From contig JBLWWK010000001.1 in assembly GCA_048267965.1 (NCBI GenBank), forward strand, positions 558,001 through 622,000: 64,000 nucleotides of DNA, read 5' to 3'. The position numbers were made by a program, and so were the translations under genes. The notes below the pieces were generated by a model, which did no database searches, was not told the DNA's origin, and saw only the letters and a program-made list of their open reading frames with translations. This document shows, piece by piece, positions 25,197-34,308 of this stretch; the stretch's first letter is position 1, and each line of letters opens with the position of its first letter. This DNA comes from GCA-2705995 sp048267965 (lineage in GTDB: Bacteria; Bacteroidota; Bacteroidia; Flavobacteriales_G; Salibacteraceae).

Positions 25197-26790
25197 TCAA
25201 ATCGATTCGATAGTTAAAATCTCCAATCAATTTTAAACGGATGTTGTAATGATCAAAAATTGGAGCTGATGGTGAATTGTTGCTGTTAAGCGTTACCAAG
25301 AATACAATGTGTTTGGTGGAATAAAGTAAATCGATTTTTTCTTCGTTTAAAGGAACCGCAATTCTGCTAATGGTTGGGTTTTCAACCTTTTGATTTAAGG
25401 TAGGAACCCCAGCATCAATAATGTCTGGAGTGCCAACAAGAGTGTCGAGAGGCTCGAAATTTTGGTTCAAGGTGACCATTTGAACTTGCGCTGAGAACGG
25501 ATAATCGTTTTCTGCTCTAAGCCATAACTTTCCACCTTTAATATTATCGGTTTCGGCCTGCGCATCGTTTTCTAAATTGAATTCGGTGGTGTCTCTAATT
25601 AACAGATTAGAAGCGTTAAACGTAAGCGGAACTTCAAGCGAGCCAGAAAGCGTGATTCCAGAGTTGTAAAATACGAAATCGTTTCCGCCAGAGATATTGC
25701 CAAATGGGTTTACATTTAAATCGATAGTGTATTCTAAACTGTCGGGGAAAATGCCTACAAAATCGACAATATTCGAGTTGTTTTCGTTGATTTCTGTGTA
25801 GTACGAGTTGGGTGAGTAAGAGGTTTGATAGCTGGTTTCGTTCGCTCTTGAAAGGTTAACCGCAGATTGAGTAATAGCGTGTTGTAGAGCAATACTTTGG
25901 TTGTTTTTAACGGCTTTTAATTCGTTAATATGAGCTTGAAAATCGATTCCCAATTCATTTTCCATCTCTACTTTAAGAGAAGCTTTATCTAATTGTATAC
26001 GTCCATCGGGTATGTTTTGGAAAAGTTGAAGCGAATTGTATTCGGGTCCTACCGTTACGGTTCTATTTCCAAAATAGCCACGAGCATATTGCGGAGTAAT
26101 GGATTTAAAATTGGTTTCGATTTTCACATTGTCTCCAGCTGTTATGGTTACGGGGTTTCCGGTGGTAGAGACATATACACGAAAGCCAGATACAAGAGTG
26201 TTAAACGAATTTCCAGTAGTGCCTGTAAAATCAATTTCGTAGCCTTGTAAATTGTATGTTTTAGTTAGGGTAGATGGTGTGTTTGAGGTAGCGGCAGGAA
26301 CCGTTTCTTGAATAAAAAATGGATTTCCGTTTAAAGTGGCGTAGGGCAATCCGTATTCAAAAACGAGGTCTTCATCAACAGTGTGCGAAAGTGTAAATTC
26401 AATCTCGCCCGAGCGAATGATGGCTAGTTTGAGCTCGACATCTTCTAAGTTATATTGGTTTTCTTGTGTATCTGAGAAAATGGTTTGCCCGGGAGGGGCG
26501 GTTACGGTTCCTAAAGGCAAAGAGAAAAGCTCTACAGTAGAAGTATCGGGAATGTTGAATAAAGAATCGAGTTTATAACTGAATAAATCAGACTGATAAA
26601 CAAGGTTGAGTTCGCCATTTTGAGAAGTGTTCAAAAGCGAATCTTCAACCGCGTCTAACAAGTTGACATCAGAATAGGCAAGCGGAATTAAAACATCGGC
26701 ATCCCACGTGGGGCGTTCTAGTTCTTTACGGCATCCGAAAGAGAACAAGGTAACTGCGAAAGCCAAAAAGATGAAAAGAAATCTCATCAT
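25186..26790 (-). CDS. large exported lipoprotein, first gene of a four-gene operon
   Basis: A 534-residue lipoprotein (signal LFSFGCRKEL, Cys near residue 20). The mature part is rich in beta strands and begins ELERPTWDADVLIPLAYSDV, a start seen in Bacteroidetes lipoproteins that pair with DUF5723 barrels (recalled, not searched). No enzyme motif is visible. A second Met at 26787 could also start the protein. It heads the 26790-20949 operon: lipoprotein, barrel, GT-C-like protein and T9SS cargo, with overlaps or very short gaps. GGTAGGAACC at 25399-25408 gives Val-Pro-Thr. Confidence 0.7.
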   Translation of the reverse strand: MMRFLFIFLAFAVTLFSFGCRKELERPTWDADVLIPLAYSDVNLLDAVEDSLLNTSQNGELNLVYQSDLFSYKLDSLFNIPDTSTVELFSLPLGTVTAPPGQTIFSDTQENQYNLEDVELKLAIIRSGEIEFTLSHTVDEDLVFEYGLPYATLNGNPFFIQETVPAATSNTPSTLTKTYNLQGYEIDFTGTTGNSFNTLVSGFRVYVSTTGNPVTITAGDNVKIETNFKSITPQYARGYFGNRTVTVGPEYNSLQLFQNIPDGRIQLDKASLKVEMENELGIDFQAHINELKAVKNNQSIALQHAITQSAVNLSRANETSYQTSYSPNSYYTEINENNSNIVDFVGIFPDSLEYTIDLNVNPFGNISGGNDFVFYNSGITLSGSLEVPLTFNASNLLIRDTTEFNLENDAQAETDNIKGGKLWLRAENDYPFSAQVQMVTLNQNFEPLDTLVGTPDIIDAGVPTLNQKVENPTISRIAVPLNEEKIDLLYSTKHIVFLVTLNSNNSPSAPIFDHYNIRLKLIGDFNYRIDLNER

Positions 26791-26826
26791 GTGGTAAATG
26801 TAGTAAAATTGCCTAATTGCTCAAGG

Positions 26827-28107
26827 TTAATAGCCGTATTTTTGATTCCACAAACTTTTGAGGTAATTCCGTAATTGTTGCTCTCTGGGATTGTTTTGAG
26901 GTTGATAAAAAACAGTGTTTGATAATTCTTCTGGAAAATACTCTTGTGGAGTAAAGTTTTGTGGAAAATCGTGTGGATATTTATAGTCTTTTCCGTGTCC
27001 TAAATTCTTCGCCACTTTATTAGACGCGTTTCTTAAATGAATAGGCACCTCTCTTTGGCGATCTTCTTGAACCCATCTTTTCGCTTTTTTGATAGAAAGA
27101 TAAGCGGCACTACTTTTCGGAGAAGAAGCTAAATAAGTTACGGCTTGAGCTAAAATAATCTCAGCTTCTGGCATCCCAATTTTTGTAATAGCATCGTAGC
27201 AATTGTTGGCAATTACAAGAGCGGTAGGGTTGGCGTTTCCGATGTCTTCACTAGCAGAAATAATAATTCTTCTAGCTATAAATTTGGGATCTTGTCCTGC
27301 TTCGAGCATTACGGCTAGCCAGTAAATAGCTGCATTGGGGTCGCTGCCTCGTATTGATTTAATAAAAGCAGAAATTACATCGTAATGTGTATCTCCTTTT
27401 TTATCGAAGTTCATAGGGGATTTAGGAGCGAGAGATTTTACCAGTTCATCGGTGATGATTTTATTCTCTCCATCCATTTGTTGTAAAATCCATTCGAAGA
27501 TGTTGAGCAATCTTCTGGCGTCTCCGTTGGCATAATCGAAGAGGGCGTTGGTTTCTTTTAATTCGATAGTTAACTCTTTTAGAAGAGTGTCGCTTTTTAC
27601 TGACTGTATGAGCAATTGAAGCATCTCTTCGTTGTTAAGAGGCAGTAGTTTATAAACTTGACATCGAGAAAGTAAGGCGGGTATAACTTCTACAGAAGGA
27701 TTTTCTGTTGTGGCCCCAATGAGGGTGATTTCACCCTTTTCTACAGCGGCTAAAAGTGAATCTTGTTGAGATTTACTGAATCGGTGAATTTCATCGATGA
27801 ATAAAATGGGTGACCCTTTACCAAAAAGAGATTGTTTTTTTGCCTTTTCTAATACCTCTCTTACTTCTTTAACGCCTGCATTGATGGCAGACAACTCGTA
27901 GAACGATTTTTCGGTCTCTTTAGCAATGATTTTTGCTAGGGTTGTTTTGCCAATTCCGGGGCGGCCAAAAAAAATAACGGAAGGAGCCAACCTTCCCTTA
28001 ATAAATCTCGTTAAAGAGCCGTTGGTTCCAACCAAATGTGATTGACCTACGTATGTATCTAAAGAATTTGGTCTAACTCTCTCAGCTAGAGGGGTTGATT
28101 GAATCAT
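26827..28107 (-). CDS. rarA: replication-associated recombination protein RarA (MgsA)
   Basis: A 426-residue AAA+ ATPase of the RarA/MgsA/WRNIP1 family, which acts at stalled replication forks. Seen: Walker A GRPGIGKTTLAK (about residues 49-60), Walker B ILFIDEIHRF, sensor 1 GATTENPS, arginine finger region ALLSRC, and the C-terminal tetramerisation domain with GSDPNAAIYWLAVMLEAG. Length is normal. It is divergent from the barrel gene at 28232 and transcribed away from it. Confidence 0.95.
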   Translation of the reverse strand: MIQSTPLAERVRPNSLDTYVGQSHLVGTNGSLTRFIKGRLAPSVIFFGRPGIGKTTLAKIIAKETEKSFYELSAINAGVKEVREVLEKAKKQSLFGKGSPILFIDEIHRFSKSQQDSLLAAVEKGEITLIGATTENPSVEVIPALLSRCQVYKLLPLNNEEMLQLLIQSVKSDTLLKELTIELKETNALFDYANGDARRLLNIFEWILQQMDGENKIITDELVKSLAPKSPMNFDKKGDTHYDVISAFIKSIRGSDPNAAIYWLAVMLEAGQDPKFIARRIIISASEDIGNANPTALVIANNCYDAITKIGMPEAEIILAQAVTYLASSPKSSAAYLSIKKAKRWVQEDRQREVPIHLRNASNKVAKNLGHGKDYKYPHDFPQNFTPQEYFPEELSNTVFYQPQNNPREQQLRNYLKSLWNQKYGY

Positions 28108-28164
28108 TGAGTGTTACTTTATAATTAAATACTGTCAATTTTATTGACTCGATAGATAAAATTA

Positions 28165-28193
28165 TTGACGTAAATTTTAAATGCTTACTTTTG
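28165..28193 (+). promoter_or_regulatory. promoter of the PorG-like gene
   Basis: A -7 box TACTTTTG (28186-28193) with an ATTG element 18 bp upstream (TTG at 28165-28167) fits the Bacteroidetes -33/-7 arrangement. The predicted transcript has a 5' UTR of about 30 bases before the ATG at 28232. Confidence 0.7.
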
Positions 28194-28231
28194 CAACGCA
28201 AAGCCAAAATTGGTCATAAAATCAAACACAA

Positions 28232-29101
28232 ATGAAATTAACGACTACCATTTTTTTTAGCTTATTAGCTTTTACACTTTTTGCTCAGTCGCCATATGGT
28301 AAATCTCCTTGGGAGGTAGGTATATTTGCAGGTCCTACTCTTATAAGCGGTGATCTTGGCGGATTTGGGCCAGAATCTTACGACCCTAAAATTATGCGCC
28401 AGCATGGTGGTATGCATGCTCGCTATAAATTTAGTCCTCGCTTCTCGATTAACACATCATTAATGTTCGGTTTATATGAAGCGAATGATTTCTATCACCC
28501 AGACAAAGATATTCAGGCGAGAAATCTCATGGTAAGAACTACCGTTGCCGAATTAAATTCAACTGCAGAATACCACATCATTAAAGATAGTGAGATGGCA
28601 GGTGAGAGTGGTAGATTCAACTTGTATGTTTATGGAGGGATTTCTCTAATTGGATTTAACCCAAGAGGAAGACTAATTGTTGATGGAGAATCAAAAATGT
28701 ACAATCTTCACCCACTCCAATTAGAAGGAGAAGATTATAGCCGCTTTACTGTGGGTATCCCAAGTGGTTTCGGAATGAAGTACAATTTAAATGATAAATG
28801 GTCGATTGGGTATCGTTTAATGGTGACCTACACTTTTTCTGATTACATCGATGATGCTAGTGATAAATGGACAACCCGTGAATTTATCGCTAAAAATAGC
28901 GTAGGAAACTTAGGTGCACGTTTTTATGATAAATACAACGGTGCCCCTGGAAAAACAAGGGGAAATCCTGAATCAAATGACTTCATCATGTCACATCAAT
29001 TAGGTTTTGTTTACCGATTAGAGGTGGGTGAAGTGAGAAGAAGTAACATGTTCCATTTCTTTGACTTTTGGTTATCTAAACCAGGTAGAAAGAAATTTTA
29101 A
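28232..29101 (+). CDS. outer-membrane barrel protein, DUF6089/PorG-like
   Basis: A 289-residue exported protein: signal peptide (ending LFAQ, residue 19), then SPWEVGIFAGPTLISGDLGG and repeated amphipathic strands of an outer-membrane barrel. The opening, with E-x-G-x-F and G-D-L, and the middle ARYKFSPRFSINTSLMFG look like DUF6089, the family that includes the T9SS outer-membrane protein PorG. The PorG assignment is only a possibility, since many DUF6089 paralogues exist. It has its own promoter (28165-28193) and is followed by a small membrane protein. Confidence 0.75.
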   Translation: MKLTTTIFFSLLAFTLFAQSPYGKSPWEVGIFAGPTLISGDLGGFGPESYDPKIMRQHGGMHARYKFSPRFSINTSLMFGLYEANDFYHPDKDIQARNLMVRTTVAELNSTAEYHIIKDSEMAGESGRFNLYVYGGISLIGFNPRGRLIVDGESKMYNLHPLQLEGEDYSRFTVGIPSGFGMKYNLNDKWSIGYRLMVTYTFSDYIDDASDKWTTREFIAKNSVGNLGARFYDKYNGAPGKTRGNPESNDFIMSHQLGFVYRLEVGEVRRSNMFHFFDFWLSKPGRKKF

Positions 29102-29143
29102 TACCGCAGAAACTTATTAACCTAATTCACGTTATTACTATTA

Positions 29144-29644
29144 ATGAAAATCAGTAATTTTAATTTTAAACCCCTTTTTAAGACAGTTTTTTTTGTTGCT
29201 GTTCTTTTTTCAATCGCGAACATTGTTATCATTTTTACGAATATGATGGTGTTTTCGAAACTAGGTCACTTGTTGGTCGCTAGTTCTTTTGCCCTTGTTG
29301 CTCTTGGTAGTTTTTTACAGAATGTGTTTGTGAAGTATGACTCTACCGATGAATTAATAGAAATTGAAAGAGCTTCTCTTTTTACCCCCAGAAGAAAGGT
29401 GAAATCAAGCCAGCAAGGTTATGTGAAAAGACAAATCAAAAATTACAAAGTACGTTCGTTCTTGTTTTTCAAGAGTATTGAGCTTACCTATGTGAAGAGC
29501 AATGGAGACGAGCAAACTTATTTTATACCGGTTACTTTGCTGGGAAAAGAAAGTATACAGAAAATTATTTCTGACTTAAAAGAGATATTGAACAATAACG
29601 CTCAGATGTTTATTGGTTCAAGCTTTCGAAACCCATACGTTTAA
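29144..29644 (+). CDS. hypothetical two-helix membrane protein
   Basis: A 166-residue protein with two membrane helices (about 12-32 and 40-60) and a basic C-terminal domain with alternating strands (DELIEIERASLF, FKSIELTYVKSNGDEQTYFIPV), resembling a bacterial PH-like fold. No family was recognised. It lies 42 bp after the barrel gene and ends before a strong terminator, so both probably share the transcript. Confidence 0.7.
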   Translation: MKISNFNFKPLFKTVFFVAVLFSIANIVIIFTNMMVFSKLGHLLVASSFALVALGSFLQNVFVKYDSTDELIEIERASLFTPRRKVKSSQQGYVKRQIKNYKVRSFLFFKSIELTYVKSNGDEQTYFIPVTLLGKESIQKIISDLKEILNNNAQMFIGSSFRNPYV

Positions 29645-29667
29645 AAATAGTATTAAATCGTTTCACC

Positions 29668-29698
29668 AAAAGGCGCTACAATCGTAGCGCCTTTTTTA
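29668..29698 (+). terminator. Rho-independent terminator
   Basis: A 12-bp perfect stem AAAAGGCGCTAC / GTAGCGCCTTTT with an AATC loop, followed by TTATTTT. Confidence 0.93.
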
Positions 29699-29709
29699 TT
29701 TTAGCCCAT

Positions 29710-31167
29710 ATGGAAACAATTAAGAATATTCAGCCAACGGCAATTTGGAAGAATTTTGACGCACTCAATGCAGTTCCTCGTCCTTCTAAAAAAGAAGAAA
29801 GAGTAATTGAGTTCATGCTCAACTTTGGTAGAAGTCTCAACCTTGAAACCATTCAAGACGAAGTAGGAAATGTAATTATAAAGAAGCCCGCAACTTCTGG
29901 AATGGAGAACAGAAAAACGGTGGTTGTTCAAAGCCACTTAGATATGGTTCACCAAAAGAATAACGATACAAATTTCGATTTCGAGACGCAAGGAATCGAG
30001 ATGTATATAGAAGGTGATTGGGTAAAAGCAAACGGTACTACCCTTGGTGCGGATAATGGTTTGGGTGTAGCTACAGCTATGGCATTGCTCGAATCTACAG
30101 ATATAGAACACCCAGCTATAGAGGCATTGTTTACAATCGATGAAGAAACGGGAATGACCGGTGCTTTAGAGCTTCAACGAGGTTTGTTAGAAGGTGAAAT
30201 CCTTCTAAATATGGATACTGAAGAAGACGATGAACTAACCATAGGCTGTGCTGGTGGGGTAGATACAACTGTGAAATGGAAATACTCGCCTGAATCTAAG
30301 AGTGTTTCTATTATGAAAGTAAAAGTTTCAGGGCTGAATGGCGGACATTCAGGAATGGATATCGATAAGGGATTAGGAAATGCTAACCTCATCATGAACC
30401 AGCTGTTGCTTGAATTAAAAGCCTCTGATTCAGAGTTCGAACTAATAGAAATTGATGGCGGTGGATTGAGAAATGCTATTCCTCGTGAGTCGGTTGCTAG
30501 GGTGGCTGTAAAAACGAAAGAAGAAGCTGAGGCAGCCATTGATGCTTTTGGCAAAAAGATTAAAACTGAGTTTGCTGAAACCGAACCGAATTTATTGATA
30601 TCGAGTGAGTGGATTGGTCAACAAGATTCAAAAACGGTTCCTACCGATATAGTTGAGAAACTATTGAATACCATTCAAAAAGTGCCCAACGGAGTTTATG
30701 CGATGAGCAAAGACATCGAAGATTTAGTAGAAACTTCTAGTAACCTAGCTCGTGTGGTGGTGTTAGATGGGAAAATAGAGTTGCTTTCTTTGCAAAGAAG
30801 CTCTGTTGAGTCTGGAAAACAGGCGGTTTCAGGAGAATATAGAGAGTTGTTTGAAGGTGTAGGAGCCGAGGTAATACACAGTGGAGATTATCCAGGATGG
30901 GAACCCATTGTAGGCTCACCCATAGTAAAAACAATGCAGGATATTTATAGAAACTTATTTAACGAAGAGCCAAAAGTAATGGCTTGTCATGCAGGTTTAG
31001 AGTGCGGAATTATTGGAGAAAGATATCCGCAATTAGAAATGGTTAGCTACGGCCCAACTATTCGGGGAGCGCACTCTCCAGACGAAAGGGCAAGCATCTC
31101 TTCTACGCAGAAATTTTGGAAATGGACGCTGGAAACGCTTAAAAATATCCCAGTAAAAGAAAATTAA
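29710..31167 (+). CDS. pepD: aminoacyl-histidine dipeptidase PepD (M20 family)
   Basis: A 485-residue zinc peptidase that cleaves Xaa-His dipeptides. Seen: QSHLDMVHQK (metal His and catalytic Asp), GADNGLGVA (bridging Asp), DEETGMTGA (catalytic and metal Glu), a lid domain with GLNGGHSGMDI, and C-terminal CHAGLECGI with GAHSPDER. Length equals that of E. coli PepD. The gene is bracketed by two terminators and is monocistronic. GGTTCCTACC at 30636-30645 encodes the Val-Pro-Thr of KTVPTDIV. Confidence 0.95.
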   Translation: METIKNIQPTAIWKNFDALNAVPRPSKKEERVIEFMLNFGRSLNLETIQDEVGNVIIKKPATSGMENRKTVVVQSHLDMVHQKNNDTNFDFETQGIEMYIEGDWVKANGTTLGADNGLGVATAMALLESTDIEHPAIEALFTIDEETGMTGALELQRGLLEGEILLNMDTEEDDELTIGCAGGVDTTVKWKYSPESKSVSIMKVKVSGLNGGHSGMDIDKGLGNANLIMNQLLLELKASDSEFELIEIDGGGLRNAIPRESVARVAVKTKEEAEAAIDAFGKKIKTEFAETEPNLLISSEWIGQQDSKTVPTDIVEKLLNTIQKVPNGVYAMSKDIEDLVETSSNLARVVVLDGKIELLSLQRSSVESGKQAVSGEYRELFEGVGAEVIHSGDYPGWEPIVGSPIVKTMQDIYRNLFNEEPKVMACHAGLECGIIGERYPQLEMVSYGPTIRGAHSPDERASISSTQKFWKWTLETLKNIPVKEN

Positions 31168-31183
31168 ACTACTGGTAAACATG

Positions 31184-31217
31184 AAAAAAGTCCATTTTGA
31201 TCAAAATGGACTTTTTT
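31184..31217. terminator. 34-bp perfect palindromic bidirectional terminator
   Basis: AAAAAAGTCCATTTTGA is followed directly by its exact complement. Both strands end in T tracts, and it lies between the convergent pepD and metallo-hydrolase genes, so it can terminate both. Confidence 0.92.
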
Positions 31218-31238
31218 TATCTGTTTTTTTCTGAAAAT

Positions 31239-32366
31239 TTATCGAAGCTTTTCCCACCAATGCTGATTCGGATATTCACTATTTAAGGTTATTCGAGTGC
31301 CTATTTCTGGAAAGGTGCTGGGTAAACCGAGTTCCATTGCTTTATTAGAAAACCGAACCACAGGATCTTTCCACGAATGTAGCGCCAATTGAAAGGCTCC
31401 CCAATGAATCGGCATCGCCATTTTGGCTTGAACATCTAGGCCTGCTTGGGCACTTTCTTCTGGCATCATGTGAATGTGAGCCCAAGATTCGTTGTACTGG
31501 CCACATTCTAACATCGCGAAGTCAAAAGGGCCATATTTTTCACCAATTTCTTTAAAATGAGGACCATAACCTCCGTCTCCGCTGAAATAAATTTTGTGGG
31601 TGTCAGATTGAATAATCCAGCTGGCCCATTGCGTTGAATTGCCATCGGTTAAACCTCTTCCAGAAAAATGCCTTGAAGGACAGGCAACTAATTTTACGGC
31701 TCCTTTATTTGTAGATTGCCACCAATCAAGCTCGGTAATCTGACTGGCGTTTACCCCCCAAGAGCGCAAATGTGATCCTACGCCAAGTGGAGTTACAAAT
31801 TGTTTTACTTCATTTTTTAACGCTTTAATGGTAGCGTAATCTAGATGGTCGTAGTGATCGTGAGAGATAATTAATAGGTCTATATTTTTTAGTTGCTCTA
31901 TAGGTATAGACTCTTGATTAAGAAAGCGCTTGCTGCCAAACGGAAGCGGTGACGCTATTTCGCTAAGCATGGGATCGATAAGAATGCGCTGGCCAGCCGT
32001 TTCAATCAAAAAGGCAGAATGCCCAAACCAAGTAATGTGGGTTAAACTATCTACATTGGTAAAAAGGTTGTTTTCAAAATCGGTAGGAACCGTATCTAAC
32101 GGAGACTTGCCGTTGTTGGTAAACATCTGAGGAAGTTTCCCTAAAGCTTCTAATATGTCGCCTTGTTGAGTGGGAATTAAATTGACAAACTTACCATCTT
32201 GATAATTTTGAGACTGTTTTAGTCTTTTTACATCTTCTCCGGCAGGTTGGGCTCCAAATTGAGGAGAAGTATTTACAAAAACGAGTCCTGCAATAATTAC
32301 CAACACAATGAGGGTACCGAGAATAGAGAATAGTGCCACCATAAATCGTTTAATTTTTCTAAGCAT
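31239..32366 (-). CDS. MBL-fold metallo-hydrolase, membrane-anchored, NAPE-PLD/UlaG-like
   Basis: A 375-residue protein with an N-terminal membrane anchor (about 8-30) and a metallo-beta-lactamase fold: ITWFGHSAFLIE, DPMLS, the zinc motif HDHYDH, ACPSRHFSGRG, FSGDGGYGPHF and PIHWGAF. This is the NAPE-PLD-like/UlaG branch, whose members cleave phosphodiester or lactone substrates; the substrate is unknown. Start 32366 is chosen because it begins one base after the upstream epimerase stop (TAA T ATG), giving coupling; an upstream Met at 32387 would overlap that gene. GGTAGGAACC at 32082-32091. Confidence 0.9.
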   Translation of the reverse strand: MLRKIKRFMVALFSILGTLIVLVIIAGLVFVNTSPQFGAQPAGEDVKRLKQSQNYQDGKFVNLIPTQQGDILEALGKLPQMFTNNGKSPLDTVPTDFENNLFTNVDSLTHITWFGHSAFLIETAGQRILIDPMLSEIASPLPFGSKRFLNQESIPIEQLKNIDLLIISHDHYDHLDYATIKALKNEVKQFVTPLGVGSHLRSWGVNASQITELDWWQSTNKGAVKLVACPSRHFSGRGLTDGNSTQWASWIIQSDTHKIYFSGDGGYGPHFKEIGEKYGPFDFAMLECGQYNESWAHIHMMPEESAQAGLDVQAKMAMPIHWGAFQLALHSWKDPVVRFSNKAMELGLPSTFPEIGTRITLNSEYPNQHWWEKLR

Positions 32367-32367
32367 A

Positions 32368-33036
32368 TTAAGAAAGAGTTGAAGCAAGTTTATTGATGAT
32401 TATCGGATCGATAACTTTTTGTGATAAAGGCTTTCGGGTTACGGCTAACATCGCATTTCCGATATCGGTTCCTACCACAATGTGTTTCGATTTTTGGAGA
32501 AGTGGAAAAAACGGACGAAGCAAGATGTAAATAACGTTGTACCAGCCAGTTCTCGATTTTACGCCATGAGGTGGTAAAATTACCCCCGGACGAAAGGCAT
32601 AAGCGTCTTTAAAACCTTTCGATAAAACGAAATTCTCGGTTTTTCCTTTTACTCTCGCCCACATTGAATTTCCGTTTTCGGTGCTATCGGTTCCTACACC
32701 AGAAACATAAGTGAACACCACATTTTGACTGTTTTCGTAAACTACATCGGCTAAAATTTGAGTGTATTCAAAGGTGAGTTTGTGGTATTGCTTTTCGCTT
32801 AAACCAACTGCAGAAACGCCCATGCAGTGATAAACGGCACTCACGTTTTTAAGCTCGTTGGTGTGCTTCACAATTTCTTCGAACGAATTAATTATTACTT
32901 CCGTAATTTTACTGGATTGCACGTTGACGGCTCTTCTGTTGAAAAGTAGAATTTCGGTTACCGAATCATTGGCCAAGCAAGCTAAAAGTACCGATTTGCC
33001 TACCATTCCGGTTGAGCCAGTTATTACAATTTTCAT
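32368..33036 (-). CDS. NAD(P)-dependent epimerase-like oxidoreductase
   Basis: A 222-residue Rossmann protein of the atypical SDR/HTATIP2-like group: GSTGMVGKSVL nucleotide loop at residues 7-17, a VYHCMGVS segment, YVSGVGTDS at the catalytic Ser position and AFRPGVILPP. The usual Tyr-x3-Lys is replaced by W-x3-K in MWARVKGKTE, as in other members of this group. It sits 4 bp after the AraC gene and one base before the MBL gene in a three-gene operon. Confidence 0.85.
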   Translation of the reverse strand: MKIVITGSTGMVGKSVLLACLANDSVTEILLFNRRAVNVQSSKITEVIINSFEEIVKHTNELKNVSAVYHCMGVSAVGLSEKQYHKLTFEYTQILADVVYENSQNVVFTYVSGVGTDSTENGNSMWARVKGKTENFVLSKGFKDAYAFRPGVILPPHGVKSRTGWYNVIYILLRPFFPLLQKSKHIVVGTDIGNAMLAVTRKPLSQKVIDPIIINKLASTLS

Positions 33037-33040
33037 CCTT

Positions 33041-33952
33041 TTAGTTAAATTGAGTTCTAAATGCGTTAGGAGTTGTACCCGTTTTGGTCTTAAACAAACG
33101 ACTGAAATAATGGGGGTAATTAAAACCTAACTGATAGGCGATTTCAGATACAGAAGAATCGGTTGATAAGAGTAAATCTTTGGCTTTTTCCACTAAAAAA
33201 TCGTTGATGTGGTCTTTTGCACTTCTTCCGGTTTCTTTTCTGAGTAAATCGCTGAGATAAGAAGGGGAGAGGTTTACAGATTTGGCAAGCATTTGAATAG
33301 TTGGAGCCCCCAATAATTCAATTTTATTGTCTTGGTAATACTTCTTTAGCTCGCTGTTTACCTTAGAAACAATGTCTTTATGGGTGGCAGTTCGAGTGTT
33401 AAATTGCCGTTCGTAATAACGCATGCAGTAGTTGAGTAACAACTCTAAATTCGAAACAATTACTCGCTGGCTCAGGTTATCGATGCGTTGAGTAGTTTCT
33501 GCATTTATTTTTTCGATACAATCGGTGATAGTGGCTTGTTCTTGCTCAGAAAGGTGCAATGCTTCGTGCACATCATAAGAAAAAAACGAATATTGGTCAA
33601 TGATTTCTCCCAAATGGGTGTTGCGTATTAAATCAGGATGAAATTGAATCATCCAGCCATTAATTTCGCCTTTTTTCTGAGGTTTAACTCCGCTAATTAC
33701 TTGGTTGGGCCCTGTGAAAATGAGCACTCCTTCGCCAAAATCATACGTGTTTCTACCGTAAAGAATACCACAACTCTTGTCTTTAAGAGCGATGCTATAA
33801 AGTTGTGAAGAAAACTTGAGTCCCACTAATTCATCGCCTGCTTCCCACTCAGCCACATCGATAATCGATATGAGCGGATGAGTAGGTTTGGGCAATTTTG
33901 CCCACTCATGCAATTGAGAAATAGATTCTATATGGATGCTTTTGGCTGGCAT
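33041..33952 (-). CDS. AraC-family transcriptional regulator
   Basis: A 303-residue regulator with an N-terminal cupin-like sensing domain (about 25-165) and a C-terminal double HTH: first helix-turn-helix QMLAKSVNLSPSYLSDLLRK and second VSEIAYQLGFNYPHYFSRLFK, followed by the AraC tail KTKTGTTPNAFR. ATG 33952 is preferred over a TTG at 33976. It heads the operon with the epimerase and the metallo-hydrolase and probably regulates it; the inducer is unknown. Confidence 0.92.
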   Translation of the reverse strand: MPAKSIHIESISQLHEWAKLPKPTHPLISIIDVAEWEAGDELVGLKFSSQLYSIALKDKSCGILYGRNTYDFGEGVLIFTGPNQVISGVKPQKKGEINGWMIQFHPDLIRNTHLGEIIDQYSFFSYDVHEALHLSEQEQATITDCIEKINAETTQRIDNLSQRVIVSNLELLLNYCMRYYERQFNTRTATHKDIVSKVNSELKKYYQDNKIELLGAPTIQMLAKSVNLSPSYLSDLLRKETGRSAKDHINDFLVEKAKDLLLSTDSSVSEIAYQLGFNYPHYFSRLFKTKTGTTPNAFRTQFN

Positions 33953-33976
33953 ACGCTTTTTAATTTGCTGTGGCAA

Positions 33977-34308
33977 AGTTCTTTATAAGTGTGCTGTGCA
34001 GAGTAACACAAATCAAAGAATTGCTAACAGAAATTACGGATTTTCATCATTTCAGTGCTTTTTAATCTCGAAAGTGTGTTTTTTATAACGGTAGGAACCG
34101 CTTTCCTTTTACTCATCATTCCATAAGACGGTTGAGTTGATCTACCAAATAGACGATTCTAAAAGTGATTTCACAATCGTTTGATAATGAGTTGTGAACA
34201 AAAAATGAATTGTTGAGTTTTACTACTAGTGTGTGATATTTCTAGGTGGTTTTGAACAAAATTAAACGCAACTATGTTGCATCTATAACTCAATCAATCA
34301 AAACTATC
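33977..34308. other. intergenic region between divergent genes
   Basis: A spacer of about 330 bp between the AraC operon and the T9SS repeat protein. It carries one exact GGTAGGAACC word (34090-34099). No RNA gene, clear TAnnTTTG box or other repeat was recognised; a longer reading frame from 34246 is judged to be upstream read-through of the real gene. Confidence 0.55.
34090..34099 (+). repeat. intergenic copy of GGTAGGAACC word
   Basis: An exact copy in the context AACGGTAGGAACCGCT, with the outer bases extending the inverted repeat (CGGT...ACCG). It is about 140 bp from the AraC start and 210 bp from the T9SS gene. Confidence 0.9.

Noticed and set aside
29701..29937. Minus-strand reading frame over the start of pepD
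   Set aside because: Shadow of pepD; no start context or conserved motif.
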